Assembly: GCF_900109945.1 (NCBI RefSeq)
Contig: NZ_FOBX01000015.1
Coordinates: 90,001 to 154,000 of the forward strand
Origin: Bradyrhizobium sp. OK095
GTDB taxonomy: Bacteria; Pseudomonadota; Alphaproteobacteria; Rhizobiales; Xanthobacteraceae
DNA: 64,000 nucleotides
Direction: 5' to 3'
Each line of letters starts with the position of its first letter. Position 1 is the first letter of the stretch. Below the pieces are notes generated by a model. That model saw only the letters and a list, made by a program, of their open reading frames with translations, ran no database searches and had not been told where the DNA came from. Positions 34,455 to 42,221 of this stretch are shown here, piece by piece. A program made the translations under genes and the position numbers.

Positions 34455-35169
34455 TGTTCTCGTCACCGGCGGCAGCCGCGGCATTGGGCTAGCGATCGGC
34501 AAGCGGCTGGTGGATGCCGGCTATAACGTGATTGCGACGGCACGGCGCGAGAGCGACGAACTCAAGGCCGCGATCTCGGAGTCCGAGGGCCGCCTGCATT
34601 TCCGCGCCTGCGATCTTGCCGTGATCGATGCGATCCCAGCCTACGCCAAACTCGTGCGTGACGAATTTGGCCCGATCTATGGCCTCGTCAACAATGCCGG
34701 TCTCGGCACCGAAGGCCTGCTTGCGACCATGCACAATTCGGAGATCGAGGCGCTGGTGCAGCTCAACGTGCTGTCGCCGATCATCCTCACCAAATACGTC
34801 GCGCGGCAGATGATGGCGGATGGCGCCGGCCGCATCATCAACATCTCATCGATCATCGCGACCACAGGTTATAACGGCCTCTCCGTCTATGGCGCCACCA
34901 AGGCCGCCGCGACCGGCTTTACCCGCTCACTCGCGCGCGAGGTCGGCAAGCTCGGCATCACCGTGAATGCGATCTCGCCTGGATTCATCGACACCGAGCT
35001 CACGCACAATCTCTCCGACGAGAGCCGCAAGCGCATTGCCGGTCGCAGCGCGTTGCGCCGTCTTCCGGAGACCGATGACGTCGCGCGCATGGTGGAATAT
35101 TTGCTGGGCGAGGGCGGTCGCAACGTGACCGGTACCGTGTTCACGATCGACGCGGGCAACACGGCGTAA
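34447..35169 (+). CDS. SDR-family reductase, FabG-like
   Basis: The 240-residue classical SDR has VTGGSRGIG (residues 6-14), NNAG, catalytic Ser in NISSIIATTGYNGLSVYGATKAA with Tyr and Lys at YGATK, and a C-terminal GGRNVTGTVFTIDAGNTA that closes like FabG. It overlaps the ligase gene by 8 nt. With an ACP and ligase it would reduce a 3-ketoacyl- or other acyl-ACP with NADPH. It is the last gene of the unit; no ketosynthase or thioesterase follows. Confidence 0.88.
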   Translation: MHNVLVTGGSRGIGLAIGKRLVDAGYNVIATARRESDELKAAISESEGRLHFRACDLAVIDAIPAYAKLVRDEFGPIYGLVNNAGLGTEGLLATMHNSEIEALVQLNVLSPIILTKYVARQMMADGAGRIINISSIIATTGYNGLSVYGATKAAATGFTRSLAREVGKLGITVNAISPGFIDTELTHNLSDESRKRIAGRSALRRLPETDDVARMVEYLLGEGGRNVTGTVFTIDAGNTA

Positions 35170-35245
35170 CTGGAACTCCGCCGCCACAATTGAGTTGATC
35201 CGGCTCAATGTCATTTCACCGGATTAGGTCGTAAGATGCGTCGTA

Positions 35246-35269
35246 ATCGATTGGGATACGTCAATCGAT
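35246..35269. promoter_or_regulatory. Inverted repeat upstream of a small gene
   Basis: ATCGATTG at 35246-35253 and CAATCGAT at 35262-35269 are exact inverted arms separated by 8 nt. It lies 27 nt before the start codon at 35296 and could be an operator. It shares the 11-mer GTCAATCGATC with the TetR operator-like site at 12759, which may be chance. Confidence 0.45.
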
Positions 35270-35295
35270 CTGCCCCAATCGACAGGGAGCAGTCC

Positions 35296-35505
35296 ATGAG
35301 CACGCCAGACATGACCGCTTCAAATCAAGGCCGGACCGAACCGTCGCGCGCGAAGCCGGATGACGTCCGCTGCCCGCCGATGGCGCATCAAAATTCCGGC
35401 GATCATGGTCACGAGATGTATCCGCAGCAATTCGTGCGGCTGGTCGGCTGCCACGACGCGCCTGCATCCGCGCTGCGCAAGCGTGAGGACGAGAAGCTAC
35501 ACTAG
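35296..35505 (+). CDS. Small hypothetical protein
   Basis: The 69-residue protein is hydrophilic, without signal peptide or membrane segment, and contains RCPPMAHQNSGDHGHEMYPQ with several His and two Cys. A GGGAG ribosome-binding site lies upstream of the ATG at 35296, and an inverted repeat precedes it. The Cys/His pattern might bind metal, but no family is recognised. Confidence 0.55.
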   Translation: MSTPDMTASNQGRTEPSRAKPDDVRCPPMAHQNSGDHGHEMYPQQFVRLVGCHDAPASALRKREDEKLH

Positions 35506-35518
35506 CGTGTATCGGCGC

Positions 35519-35905
35519 TCACGTCCGTTGCTTTGGCAGGTCAATTCGTTGATGTGAGAATTCCGGCGGCCCGTCGGTGAGGCGGCGGATGCGGCGTTCG
35601 CGTTCGTCCGTCGGCAATGCGGGATCGAGCAGGCCCTCGATCTCGTGCACTGCAATTTCTTCGATCCGCGTGGCGTCCGATGCGGTCGTGTGCTCCGATG
35701 CCGGCGCGGTGGGGGCGATCTTCAGGCCCAGCTCGACCAGCCTGGAAATCGCATCCGAGCGGGTCAGGTGATGAGCTTCGGCCCAGGCGTCGACAGCATT
35801 GGTCAGTCGTTCCGGCATCTTCACCGCGCTGATCGGGTCAAGCCCTGTGCGCCGGCGCACCGGGCCGGTAGAGTCCTTGCTGCCGAAGTCGGACACCTCG
35901 ATCAT
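35519..35905 (-). CDS. Ribbon-helix-helix-like protein
   Basis: The 128-residue protein has a CopG/Arc-like segment at about residues 25-60: SAVKMPERLTNAVDAWAEAHHL followed by TRSDAISRLVELGL, the usual strand-helix-turn-helix of ribbon-helix-helix DNA binders. The rest is charged and probably disordered. No toxin gene is adjacent, so it is not evidently an antitoxin. It converges on the small hypothetical gene at 35296. Confidence 0.65.
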   Translation of the reverse strand: MIEVSDFGSKDSTGPVRRRTGLDPISAVKMPERLTNAVDAWAEAHHLTRSDAISRLVELGLKIAPTAPASEHTTASDATRIEEIAVHEIEGLLDPALPTDERERRIRRLTDGPPEFSHQRIDLPKQRT

Positions 35906-36122
35906 CCCGCGTAGCCCCTGGAGCCGTCCGCAATCCTAGTGGCTCTCCCGGCCGGCTCTTTGACGCCGATCAATGACGAGCTGCGGCATTGCGGCGCGGC
36001 CTCATCTTGTTGTCCGGGCCGGTTTCGGCCAAAGATTGCAGGGGCACGCCGCCTGGCGAACCCGGATCGATCCTGCCACGTATTTCATTCGGACACCCGT
36101 CCCAACCATTCGGCATCACCCG

Positions 36123-37277
36123 ATGACATCAGGCGAATCCTTCTACGGCAGCATTCCCGTCTTCCGCGGCTTCACCAGCCTGATGGAGCCCGCGCTCTAT
36201 GCGCCGCTGCCGGACGATTGGAGCATCGGCGTCGCCGACATCGTGGATTCCACCAAGGCGATCGCGGCGCAGCGCTACAAGGCGGTCAACATGGCCGGTG
36301 CCGCCGTGATCGCGGCAGTGACGAACGCATTGGAGGGACGGGAATTCCCCTTCGTGTTCGGCGGCGACGGCGCGAGCTTTGCGGTTGCGCCGTCCGATCT
36401 CGAGTCCGCGCGCGAGGCGCTGGCCGCGACCGCGACCTGGGTGCGGGAGGATCTCGATCTCGAGATGCGCGTTGCGCTAGTGCCGGTGCGCGCCATCCGT
36501 GCGCAGGGGCTCGACGTGCGCGTCGCGCGCTTCGGTCCGTCGGCGAATCTGTCCTATGCGATGTTCTCCGGCGGCGGGCTCGCCTGGGCCGACGCCGCGA
36601 TGAAGCGCGGCGAGTTCGCGGTCGCCGAGGCGCCCGACGGCACGCAGCCCGACCTCTCCGGCCTGTCCTGCCGCTTCGAGGTGATGCCGGCCGCGCGCGG
36701 CCTGATCCTGTCGGTGCTGGTGATGCCGGCGCGCGGCGCCGACCCGCACGCTTTCCGGAAAGTCATCGAGGACATCATCCACCTCGTCGAGCGCAGCCCC
36801 GATGGTGGCCGCCCGGTGCCGCTGCAGGGGCCGCCGCTGACCTGGCCGCCGCAGGGGCTGGAGTATGAAGCCCGCACCAAGCGCGGCGGTCCGCTGGTCG
36901 TGCGCCGCGCCCGCGTGCTGGCCTACACGCTGTTCGTCTATCTGATCATGCGTTTCGATCTCAACATCGGCGGCTTCGTGCCCAACGTCTACAAGCGCCA
37001 GGTGGTCGAGAACTCGGACTTCCGCAAATATGACGACGGCCTGCGCATGATCCTCGACTGCACGCCGCAGCTCGAACGCGCCCTCAGCGATCGTCTCGCG
37101 ACCGCCGCGCGCGACGGCATCGTACGCTACGGCCTTTACCCGCAGGATGCTGCGATGATGACCTGCTTCACGCCGTCGGCGCTGCGCAGCGACCACGTCC
37201 ACTTCATCGATGGCGCACGAGGCGGCTATGCCTCGGCGGCGACGGCGCTGAAGGCGATGATGGCGGGGGCGAGCTAG
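36123..37277 (+). CDS. DUF3095 family protein with nucleotide-cyclase-like motifs
   Basis: The 384-residue protein begins with an adenylate-cyclase-like segment: GVADIVDSTKAI (Asp39 and Asp42) and FVFGGDGASFAV (Asp82), which resemble the two metal-binding positions of class III cyclases (DIxGFT and GD). The C-terminal half of about 200 residues is unlike known sensors and includes YLIMRFDLNIGGFVPNVYKRQVVENSDFRKYDDGLRM-type strings. The start at 36123 is the first that gives the family N-terminus. If catalytic it might make or bind a cyclic nucleotide, but key transition-state residues were not identified. Its stop codon overlaps the stop of the convergent DUF2147 gene. Confidence 0.75.
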   Translation: MTSGESFYGSIPVFRGFTSLMEPALYAPLPDDWSIGVADIVDSTKAIAAQRYKAVNMAGAAVIAAVTNALEGREFPFVFGGDGASFAVAPSDLESAREALAATATWVREDLDLEMRVALVPVRAIRAQGLDVRVARFGPSANLSYAMFSGGGLAWADAAMKRGEFAVAEAPDGTQPDLSGLSCRFEVMPAARGLILSVLVMPARGADPHAFRKVIEDIIHLVERSPDGGRPVPLQGPPLTWPPQGLEYEARTKRGGPLVVRRARVLAYTLFVYLIMRFDLNIGGFVPNVYKRQVVENSDFRKYDDGLRMILDCTPQLERALSDRLATAARDGIVRYGLYPQDAAMMTCFTPSALRSDHVHFIDGARGGYASAATALKAMMAGAS

Positions 37278-37708
37278 CGCCCGGCGCGGGTCCAGGTCTC
37301 ACCGCCGCAGAGCGCGCCGACGCAGCCTTCGACCCGCAGCGAATCCGCATTTGTCACGCTGACGCTGCTGGCATAGGTGCTGCCGTCGTCGGCATTGTAG
37401 ATCTGGCCCGACCATTTGTTCGGCCCCGACGGCTGCATGCCGCTGAACAGCGGCAGGCCGATCATCGACCGCTTGGCGATTGCGGGATTGGGATTCTTGC
37501 TGTCGGTGGCGGGCTGGCCGGTCGCGGTGTCATAGGGCTCGCGCAGCCAGACGATTTGGCCGCAGATGCCGGCGCCGCATTTGCTGATCTTGACGCGGGC
37601 ATCGCCGGCCTGGGTCAGCCAGGTCCCGTCGGCGCTCTGCGCTTGGGCGGAAGTCGTGCCGAACAGTGCAGCCAGAATGAGGATGAGAGCGGCGAATCTG
37701 AATGTCAT
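37274..37708 (-). CDS. DUF2147 secreted protein
   Basis: The 144-residue protein has a signal peptide (FAALILILAALFGTTSAQA) and the DUF2147 core: GTWLTQAGDARVKISKCGAGICGQIVWL, GLPLFSGMQ, WSGQIYNADDGSTY, and a final LRVEGCVGALCGGETWTR. Members are periplasmic proteins of unknown role often found beside transport or envelope genes. The 5' end is set at 37708 by the signal peptide. Its stop shares the palindrome CTAG with the convergent DUF3095 gene. Confidence 0.85.
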   Translation of the reverse strand: MTFRFAALILILAALFGTTSAQAQSADGTWLTQAGDARVKISKCGAGICGQIVWLREPYDTATGQPATDSKNPNPAIAKRSMIGLPLFSGMQPSGPNKWSGQIYNADDGSTYASSVSVTNADSLRVEGCVGALCGGETWTRAGR

Positions 37709-37816
37709 GGAGAGAGCCCCGGAATGGAGGCGCCTCCATAGCAGCCCGGTAGGATAGTGCAACGCTGGATGGAATCACATTCCTGCGCTTGCTTGCCGGC
37801 GTCTATCTGCCTGCGC

Positions 37817-39202
37817 TCATTTGCCCCAGCGCGCAAAGGCGACCGAGGCTGCGGTCGAAAGCCCGAACACGACCATGGCGCCGCCGACCAGGGCAAACAA
37901 TGTCCAGGCCGGCGCCTGGGCCATCATGAGGCCGACGCCGCCGATCGCGACGATCAGAAGCCGCGCGGTGGAGGCCAGTACCGGCCCGCCGACGCGCGCC
38001 GCGCCCTGCGAGGAGAAGTAGAGTGACACGCCGATGCCGAAGAACACGAAGGCCGGGCCAGCCCAATGGAAATAGCTGTGCGCGGCGGCGGTGACGCCGG
38101 GATCGCTGGTGAAGAGCGACGTCCACAAGGCGGGATCGAGCGCGATGACGAGCCCGATCAGGCCGACGGTGAGTCCGGAGGCCGCAGCCGCGGTCCAGGC
38201 CACACGCCGCGCGCGCTTGATCTGGCCGGCGCCCATCGCCATGCCGACCATCGGCACCGAGGCGATGCCGAAGGCGAAGGTGATCGGGATCAGCAAGAAT
38301 TCCAGCCGCGAGCCGATGCCGTAGCCGGCGAGCATCTCGGTGCCGAAGGTCGCCAGGATTTTTGTGAAGATTAGGATGGTGAGTACGGTCTGGAGCGGTG
38401 ACAGGCAGGCGACGGCGCCGACTTTGAGAATGTCCAGAAACATCACGCGCTCGAAATGGAAGGCGCGGATCTTCAGCGGCAACCGGCTGCGGCCGGACAA
38501 CAGATACCAGAGGAAGAAGATTGCAGCGCAGCTGAAGGCGATCAGCTGGCCGGCGGCGACACCGGGCATGCCGAATTGTGTCACGCCGAACAGGCCGAGC
38601 CCCAGCGTGCCGCCGAGCGCGATCTGGATCACGCTGGTTCCGATCAGAATCATCGAAGGCAGGCGCATGTCGCCGGTGCCGCGGATCACCGAGGCCAGCG
38701 TGTTGACGAGCCAGATCGCGATGGCGCCGGAAAACAGCATCTGTGAATAGCCGCAGGCTTCCTCGAGCACGCGCTCACGGCCGCCAAGCAGCGTGAAGAA
38801 GCTGCGGCCGAAGGCGAGCATCATTACCGTGAAGAACAGTCCGCCGCAAAGGCCGATGATGGCGGCGTGCAGCGCCAGCGTCGCGGCGCGGTTATGGTCG
38901 CCGGCGCCGAGCGCGCGGCTGATCGCGGAGGAGACGCCGCCACCCATCGCGCCCGCGCTCATCATCTGCGTCAGCATCGCGAACGGAAACACCAGCGCGA
39001 TCGCCGCCAGCGGAATGGTGCCGAGCCGGCCGATATAGGAGGTCTCTGCAATCGCAACCAGCGTGCTGCCGACCATCGCGATCATGTTGGGGATCGCGAG
39101 CCGCAGCAGCGTCGGCAGGATCGGCGCGGTCAGCAGGCTGGCGATGGGGGAGGCAACCGGTGCATGCGGCGGGGCGGCGTCTATCGGGGCGTCGATCGTC
39201 AT
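37817..39202 (-). CDS. MATE family efflux transporter
   Basis: The 461-residue integral membrane protein has about 12 helices and MATE-type segments such as PNMIAMVGSTLVAIAETSYIGRLG, AISRALGAGDHNRA and GIASVPMVGMAMGAGQIKRAR. It should export organic cations or drugs with an Na+ or H+ gradient. The ATG at 39202 gives a cytoplasmic N-terminus. It is transcribed with or just downstream of a GNAT gene. The substrate is unknown. Confidence 0.9.
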   Translation of the reverse strand: MTIDAPIDAAPPHAPVASPIASLLTAPILPTLLRLAIPNMIAMVGSTLVAIAETSYIGRLGTIPLAAIALVFPFAMLTQMMSAGAMGGGVSSAISRALGAGDHNRAATLALHAAIIGLCGGLFFTVMMLAFGRSFFTLLGGRERVLEEACGYSQMLFSGAIAIWLVNTLASVIRGTGDMRLPSMILIGTSVIQIALGGTLGLGLFGVTQFGMPGVAAGQLIAFSCAAIFFLWYLLSGRSRLPLKIRAFHFERVMFLDILKVGAVACLSPLQTVLTILIFTKILATFGTEMLAGYGIGSRLEFLLIPITFAFGIASVPMVGMAMGAGQIKRARRVAWTAAAASGLTVGLIGLVIALDPALWTSLFTSDPGVTAAAHSYFHWAGPAFVFFGIGVSLYFSSQGAARVGGPVLASTARLLIVAIGGVGLMMAQAPAWTLFALVGGAMVVFGLSTAASVAFARWGK

Positions 39203-39283
39203 GTTCACCGAGCGGAATATCAGATGATGATCGACATATTACCGGGTGGTCTGCGCCCACGCCAGCCAGTCGTCACGCAGGGC

Positions 39284-39811
39284 TCACCAGGGCAGACCGC
39301 AGAGGTCGATGGTGCCGAGCGTCGGCGCGCGGACGATGTTGAAGACATAGGGCGCCATGTCGGTGAAACGGATCCGCCCCTCCGGCTGCTCGCAATAGAC
39401 CTCGCCGTTGAAGGGCAGCCAGCTGCGGGCCTGGTAGAACGCGACATTGTGCGGCTCGCAGAACAGCAACGCGAAGCGGACGGCTTCGTTGGCGCGCATG
39501 GTGTGCACGGCTGCGTCGATCGCCATGGTCGCATAGCCGCGGCCGCGCTGGTCCTCGCGGGTGCAGACGCCGCCGATGCCGCCGGCATGGACCTTCTGCC
39601 CGTTCCAGATGACGGTGCGAAAATAGATGCCGACGTGGCAGACGAGGCCGTCCTCGGGCGTCTCGATCAGCACGCGCAAATCGGCATTGGCCCATTTGAC
39701 ATGAGCCCAGGGCTTATCCGCGACCATGTGCGGTCCCCAGACCGCCTGATGCAGCGGCTCCGCGATCCGCCACGAGGCGTCGCCGTTCAAAATGTCGATC
39801 TCGATGCTCAT
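39284..39811 (-). CDS. GNAT-family N-acetyltransferase, possibly AAC(2')-I-like
   Basis: The 175-residue protein contains the acetyl-CoA loop GGIGGVCTREDQRGRGYATMAIDAAV and C-terminal FYQARSWLPFNGEVYCEQPEG then TIDLCGLPW. The order and the WLPFxG and final DL.G..W strings recall aminoglycoside 2'-N-acetyltransferases, but also other GNATs. A MATE exporter gene lies 81 nt downstream, which would suit a detoxification pair; this is inference. Confidence 0.75.
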   Translation of the reverse strand: MSIEIDILNGDASWRIAEPLHQAVWGPHMVADKPWAHVKWANADLRVLIETPEDGLVCHVGIYFRTVIWNGQKVHAGGIGGVCTREDQRGRGYATMAIDAAVHTMRANEAVRFALLFCEPHNVAFYQARSWLPFNGEVYCEQPEGRIRFTDMAPYVFNIVRAPTLGTIDLCGLPW

Positions 39812-39994
39812 CGTTCTGCCTTTCGCAGCCCCGCTCCGTGAAGCATTCGTTCTGTCATAAGCGCTTCAAAGGCAATGATATTTTACGACGAACCGCAGGG
39901 CTGACGAACCAGCGCATGCTGCGACGATTTTAAGTAATCCGGCCAAGCGATCCCATCACGCGTTTTCGCAAATTCAGAGGTATTTAACGGCCGC

Positions 39995-40020
39995 GGAACC
40001 TTCTATAAGGGGTGACCGTT
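39995..40020 (+). promoter_or_regulatory. EcfG-type promoter of sodB
   Basis: GGAAC at 39995-39999 and CGTT at 40017-40020 are separated by 17 nt, an exact match to the EcfG consensus. The sodB ATG lies 36 nt after the -10 element, leaving a short leader. Nothing else lies between, so the target is sodB. Confidence 0.85.
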
Positions 40021-40055
40021 AAGCCTCGTTCCCCATCAGTCGCGGACAACAACCC

Positions 40056-40652
40056 ATGACCTTTACGCTGCCCCCACTCCCTTACGCCTATGACGCCCTC
40101 GGCCAGTTCATGTCGAAGGAGACGCTGGAATTCCACCACGACAAGCATCATCAGGCCTATGTCACCAACGGCAACAACGCGCTCAAGGGCACCGAATGGG
40201 AAGGTAAATCCCTTGAGGAGATCGTCACGGGCTCGTTCGGCAAGAACCCCGCGGTGTTCAACAATGCCGGCCAGCACTACAACCACCTCCACTTCTGGAG
40301 CTGGATGAAGCCCAACGGCGGCGGCACCAAGCTGCCGGGCAAGCTCGAGAAGAAGATCAACGAAGACCTCGGCGGCTTCGAGAAATTCAAGACCGACTTC
40401 CAGGCGGCCGGCGTCGGCCAGTTCGGCTCGGGCTGGTGCTGGCTCCAGGTCAAGAACGGCAAGCTCGAGATCGCCAAGACCCCGAACGGCGAGAATCCGC
40501 TGGTGCACGGCGCCACCCCGATCCTCGGCTGCGACGTCTGGGAGCACTCCTATTACATCGACTACCGCAACCGTCGTCCCGACTATCTCAAGGCGTTCGT
40601 CGAAAACCTCGTGAACTGGGAATACGTCGAGTCCCTGTTCGACAAGGCGTAA
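40056..40652 (+). CDS. sodB: Superoxide dismutase [Fe]
   Basis: The 198-residue enzyme removes superoxide. Metal ligands are visible: His27 in EFHHDKHHQAYV, His77 in YNHLHFW, and Asp and His in DVWEHSYYIDYRNRRPDYL. No signal peptide is present, so it is cytoplasmic. AGQHYNHLHFW and GSGWCWLQV lean to the Fe/Mn family, and the FNNAGQ string is typical of iron forms. An exact EcfG promoter precedes it and a terminator follows, so sodB is a monocistronic stress gene. Confidence 0.95.
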   Translation: MTFTLPPLPYAYDALGQFMSKETLEFHHDKHHQAYVTNGNNALKGTEWEGKSLEEIVTGSFGKNPAVFNNAGQHYNHLHFWSWMKPNGGGTKLPGKLEKKINEDLGGFEKFKTDFQAAGVGQFGSGWCWLQVKNGKLEIAKTPNGENPLVHGATPILGCDVWEHSYYIDYRNRRPDYLKAFVENLVNWEYVESLFDKA

Positions 40653-40681
40653 GTCGCCGCCCTCGGACTGACGAAATCGAG

Positions 40682-40711
40682 AAAGGCGGTCGCGTTTGCG
40701 GCCGCCTTTTT
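40682..40711 (+). terminator. Rho-independent terminator of sodB
   Basis: GGCGGTCGC (40685-40693) pairs with GCGGCCGCC (40698-40706, one mismatch) around GTTT and is followed by five T. It begins about 30 nt after the sodB stop. Confidence 0.88.
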
Positions 40712-40835
40712 GCTGTGCGGAATTCGCCGAATGAGTCCTGCGCAGTGCGCGTATCGACCTGTGATCGTTCCGTTTGCATGACGCGGGCGCCGCCCTTAAT
40801 CAGAAAGGGCCTCCCTTCCAGCCGACCCACGGAAA

Positions 40836-41447
40836 TTGTCAGAACCTTCCCCGAACAATCCGGCGCCTGCCGAGGACGCGGAGTCCGAGCCGCGGCCGGG
40901 ACGCGTCCGCAAGCCGATCGGCTGGTCGACGATCATGATCGCGGTGCTGGTGGCAGTGAGCGCGGCGCTGGTCTGGCGGCGTGACGGCACCGACGGCGTT
41001 CTCGAAATTCTGACCCACGATCTCTCCCTGTTCGGCGGCATCCTGCCGCGCGTACTGGCCGGCTGCCTGCTCGGCGCCTTCATCTCCGAGATCCTGCCGC
41101 ACGAAAAGGTCTCTCGCGCGCTCGGGCCGAAATCTGGCCTGAAGGGCCTTCTGATCGGCACCGCCTTCGGCGCGATCCTGCCCGGCGGCCCCTTCACCGC
41201 CTATCCGGTCGCGAGCGCGCTGCTCGCGGTCGGCGCCGATTTCGGCGCCACCATCGCCATGGTCGTGAGCTGGACCCTGATCGGCTATGGCCGGGCAGTC
41301 GCCTGGGAAATCCCGATCATGGGCACCGATTTCACGCTGTGGCGGATCCTGATCTCGCTGCCGCTGCCGGTGCTCGCAGGCAGCCTCGGCCGCTTCGTCT
41401 ATGTCCGGCTCTATCCGACGCCGGCTGCGAAGGACGACGAGAATTGA
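40836..41447 (+). CDS. Permease (PF03773/YraQ-like), N-terminal half
   Basis: The 203-residue protein has about five membrane helices, with ILPHEKVSRALGPKSGLKGLL, ILPGGPFTAYPVASALL and AVAWEIPIMGTDF, typical of the UPF0718/YraQ permease family. It begins with TTG at 40836. The next gene encodes a second half with parallel motifs and overlaps it by 4 nt (TTGA). Normal family members are one chain of about 330 residues, so this is a split permease that probably works as a heterodimer. Substrate unknown; relatives include metalloid exporters. It ends 540 nt before the zinc operon. Confidence 0.72.
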   Translation: MSEPSPNNPAPAEDAESEPRPGRVRKPIGWSTIMIAVLVAVSAALVWRRDGTDGVLEILTHDLSLFGGILPRVLAGCLLGAFISEILPHEKVSRALGPKSGLKGLLIGTAFGAILPGGPFTAYPVASALLAVGADFGATIAMVVSWTLIGYGRAVAWEIPIMGTDFTLWRILISLPLPVLAGSLGRFVYVRLYPTPAAKDDEN

Positions 41448-41944
41448 GCGCAGCACTTTTCATCGACATCCTGTTGTGGGGCTCGGTTTTCGGCGTCGGC
41501 CTGATTGCCTTCCGCCGCGGTCCTCCGGTGTTCAAGGCCTCGCTGCGCGAAGGTTCGATGGACTTCATCAACATCGTGCCGCGGATCGCGCTGGGTGTGA
41601 TCGGCTCCGGCTACATCGCCGCCATCATCCCCCAGGAGGTGATCACCGGCTGGCTTGGCCCGGACAGCGGCTGGCTCGGGGTTGCGACCGCCGTGGTCGC
41701 CGGTGCCGCCACGCCCGGCGGCCCGGTGATCGGCTTCTCCATCGGTACGGTGGCGCTGAAGTCGGGCGGCGGGGTGCCGCAGGTGGTCGCTTATGTCGTC
41801 GCCTGGGCGCTGTTTGCCTTCCAGCGGGTGATTTTGTGGGAAATCCCGTTCATGCCGGCCCGTTTCGTCTGGTTCCGCTGTGCGGTGTCGGTGCCCTTTC
41901 CGTTCGTGGCCGCCGCCATCGCGATGGTGATTGGCAAGCCCTGA
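41444..41944 (+). CDS. Permease (PF03773/YraQ-like), C-terminal half
   Basis: The 166-residue protein starts with TTG at 41444 overlapping the TGA of the preceding gene. It repeats the family pattern: IIPQEVITGWLGPDSGWLGV, ATPGGPVIGFSIGTVAL and VILWEIPFMPARF, the same order as in the first half. The two therefore look like inverted-topology or duplicated halves encoded separately. Stoichiometric coupling is implied by the overlap. Confidence 0.72.
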   Translation: MSAALFIDILLWGSVFGVGLIAFRRGPPVFKASLREGSMDFINIVPRIALGVIGSGYIAAIIPQEVITGWLGPDSGWLGVATAVVAGAATPGGPVIGFSIGTVALKSGGGVPQVVAYVVAWALFAFQRVILWEIPFMPARFVWFRCAVSVPFPFVAAAIAMVIGKP

Positions 41945-41964
41945 GCCGGCCGTGGACAGGCGTA

Positions 41965-41981
41965 ATGTTATAATATAACGT
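41965..41981 (+). promoter_or_regulatory. Zur-type operator with embedded -10 box
   Basis: GTTATAATATAAC at 41967-41979 is a perfect odd-centred palindrome and matches the enterobacterial Zur core ATGTTATAnTATAAC. TATAAT at 41969-41974 inside it is a consensus -10 element, so repressor binding would block RNA polymerase directly. The first start codon of the zinc operon is at 41989. Confidence 0.85.
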
Positions 41982-41988
41982 CCTTGGC

Positions 41989-42219
41989 ATGGTTCCCGCC
42001 GCGTCTCACCCCCATCATCACGACGATGCTCATGGCCTCGACCACGGGCATTCGCACGGACACGATCACAGCCACGCCCATGTGCATGACGCGGCCTCGC
42101 CGCATCCGGCCCAGGACGCACCATGGTCGATCCTGCGCATGACCTTGGCAGCACGCCTGTCGGCCGCATTGGCCGTCTGCGCCGTGCTCTGGGGCGTCGT
42201 CTTCCTGGCGATGAGGTGA
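41989..42219 (+). CDS. His-rich small membrane peptide, first gene of the zinc operon
   Basis: The 76-residue protein has 14 His in its first 40 residues, mostly as HGHSHGHDHSHAH-type stretches, then a single membrane helix (about residues 53-74). It begins only 10 nt after the Zur box, and the next gene, znuC, follows within 3 nt. Its His-rich cytoplasmic or periplasmic tail could bind zinc near the transporter. I do not recognise a named family. The very short leader suggests a near-leaderless mRNA. Confidence 0.7.
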   Translation: MVPAASHPHHHDDAHGLDHGHSHGHDHSHAHVHDAASPHPAQDAPWSILRMTLAARLSAALAVCAVLWGVVFLAMR

Positions 42220-42221
42220 CC

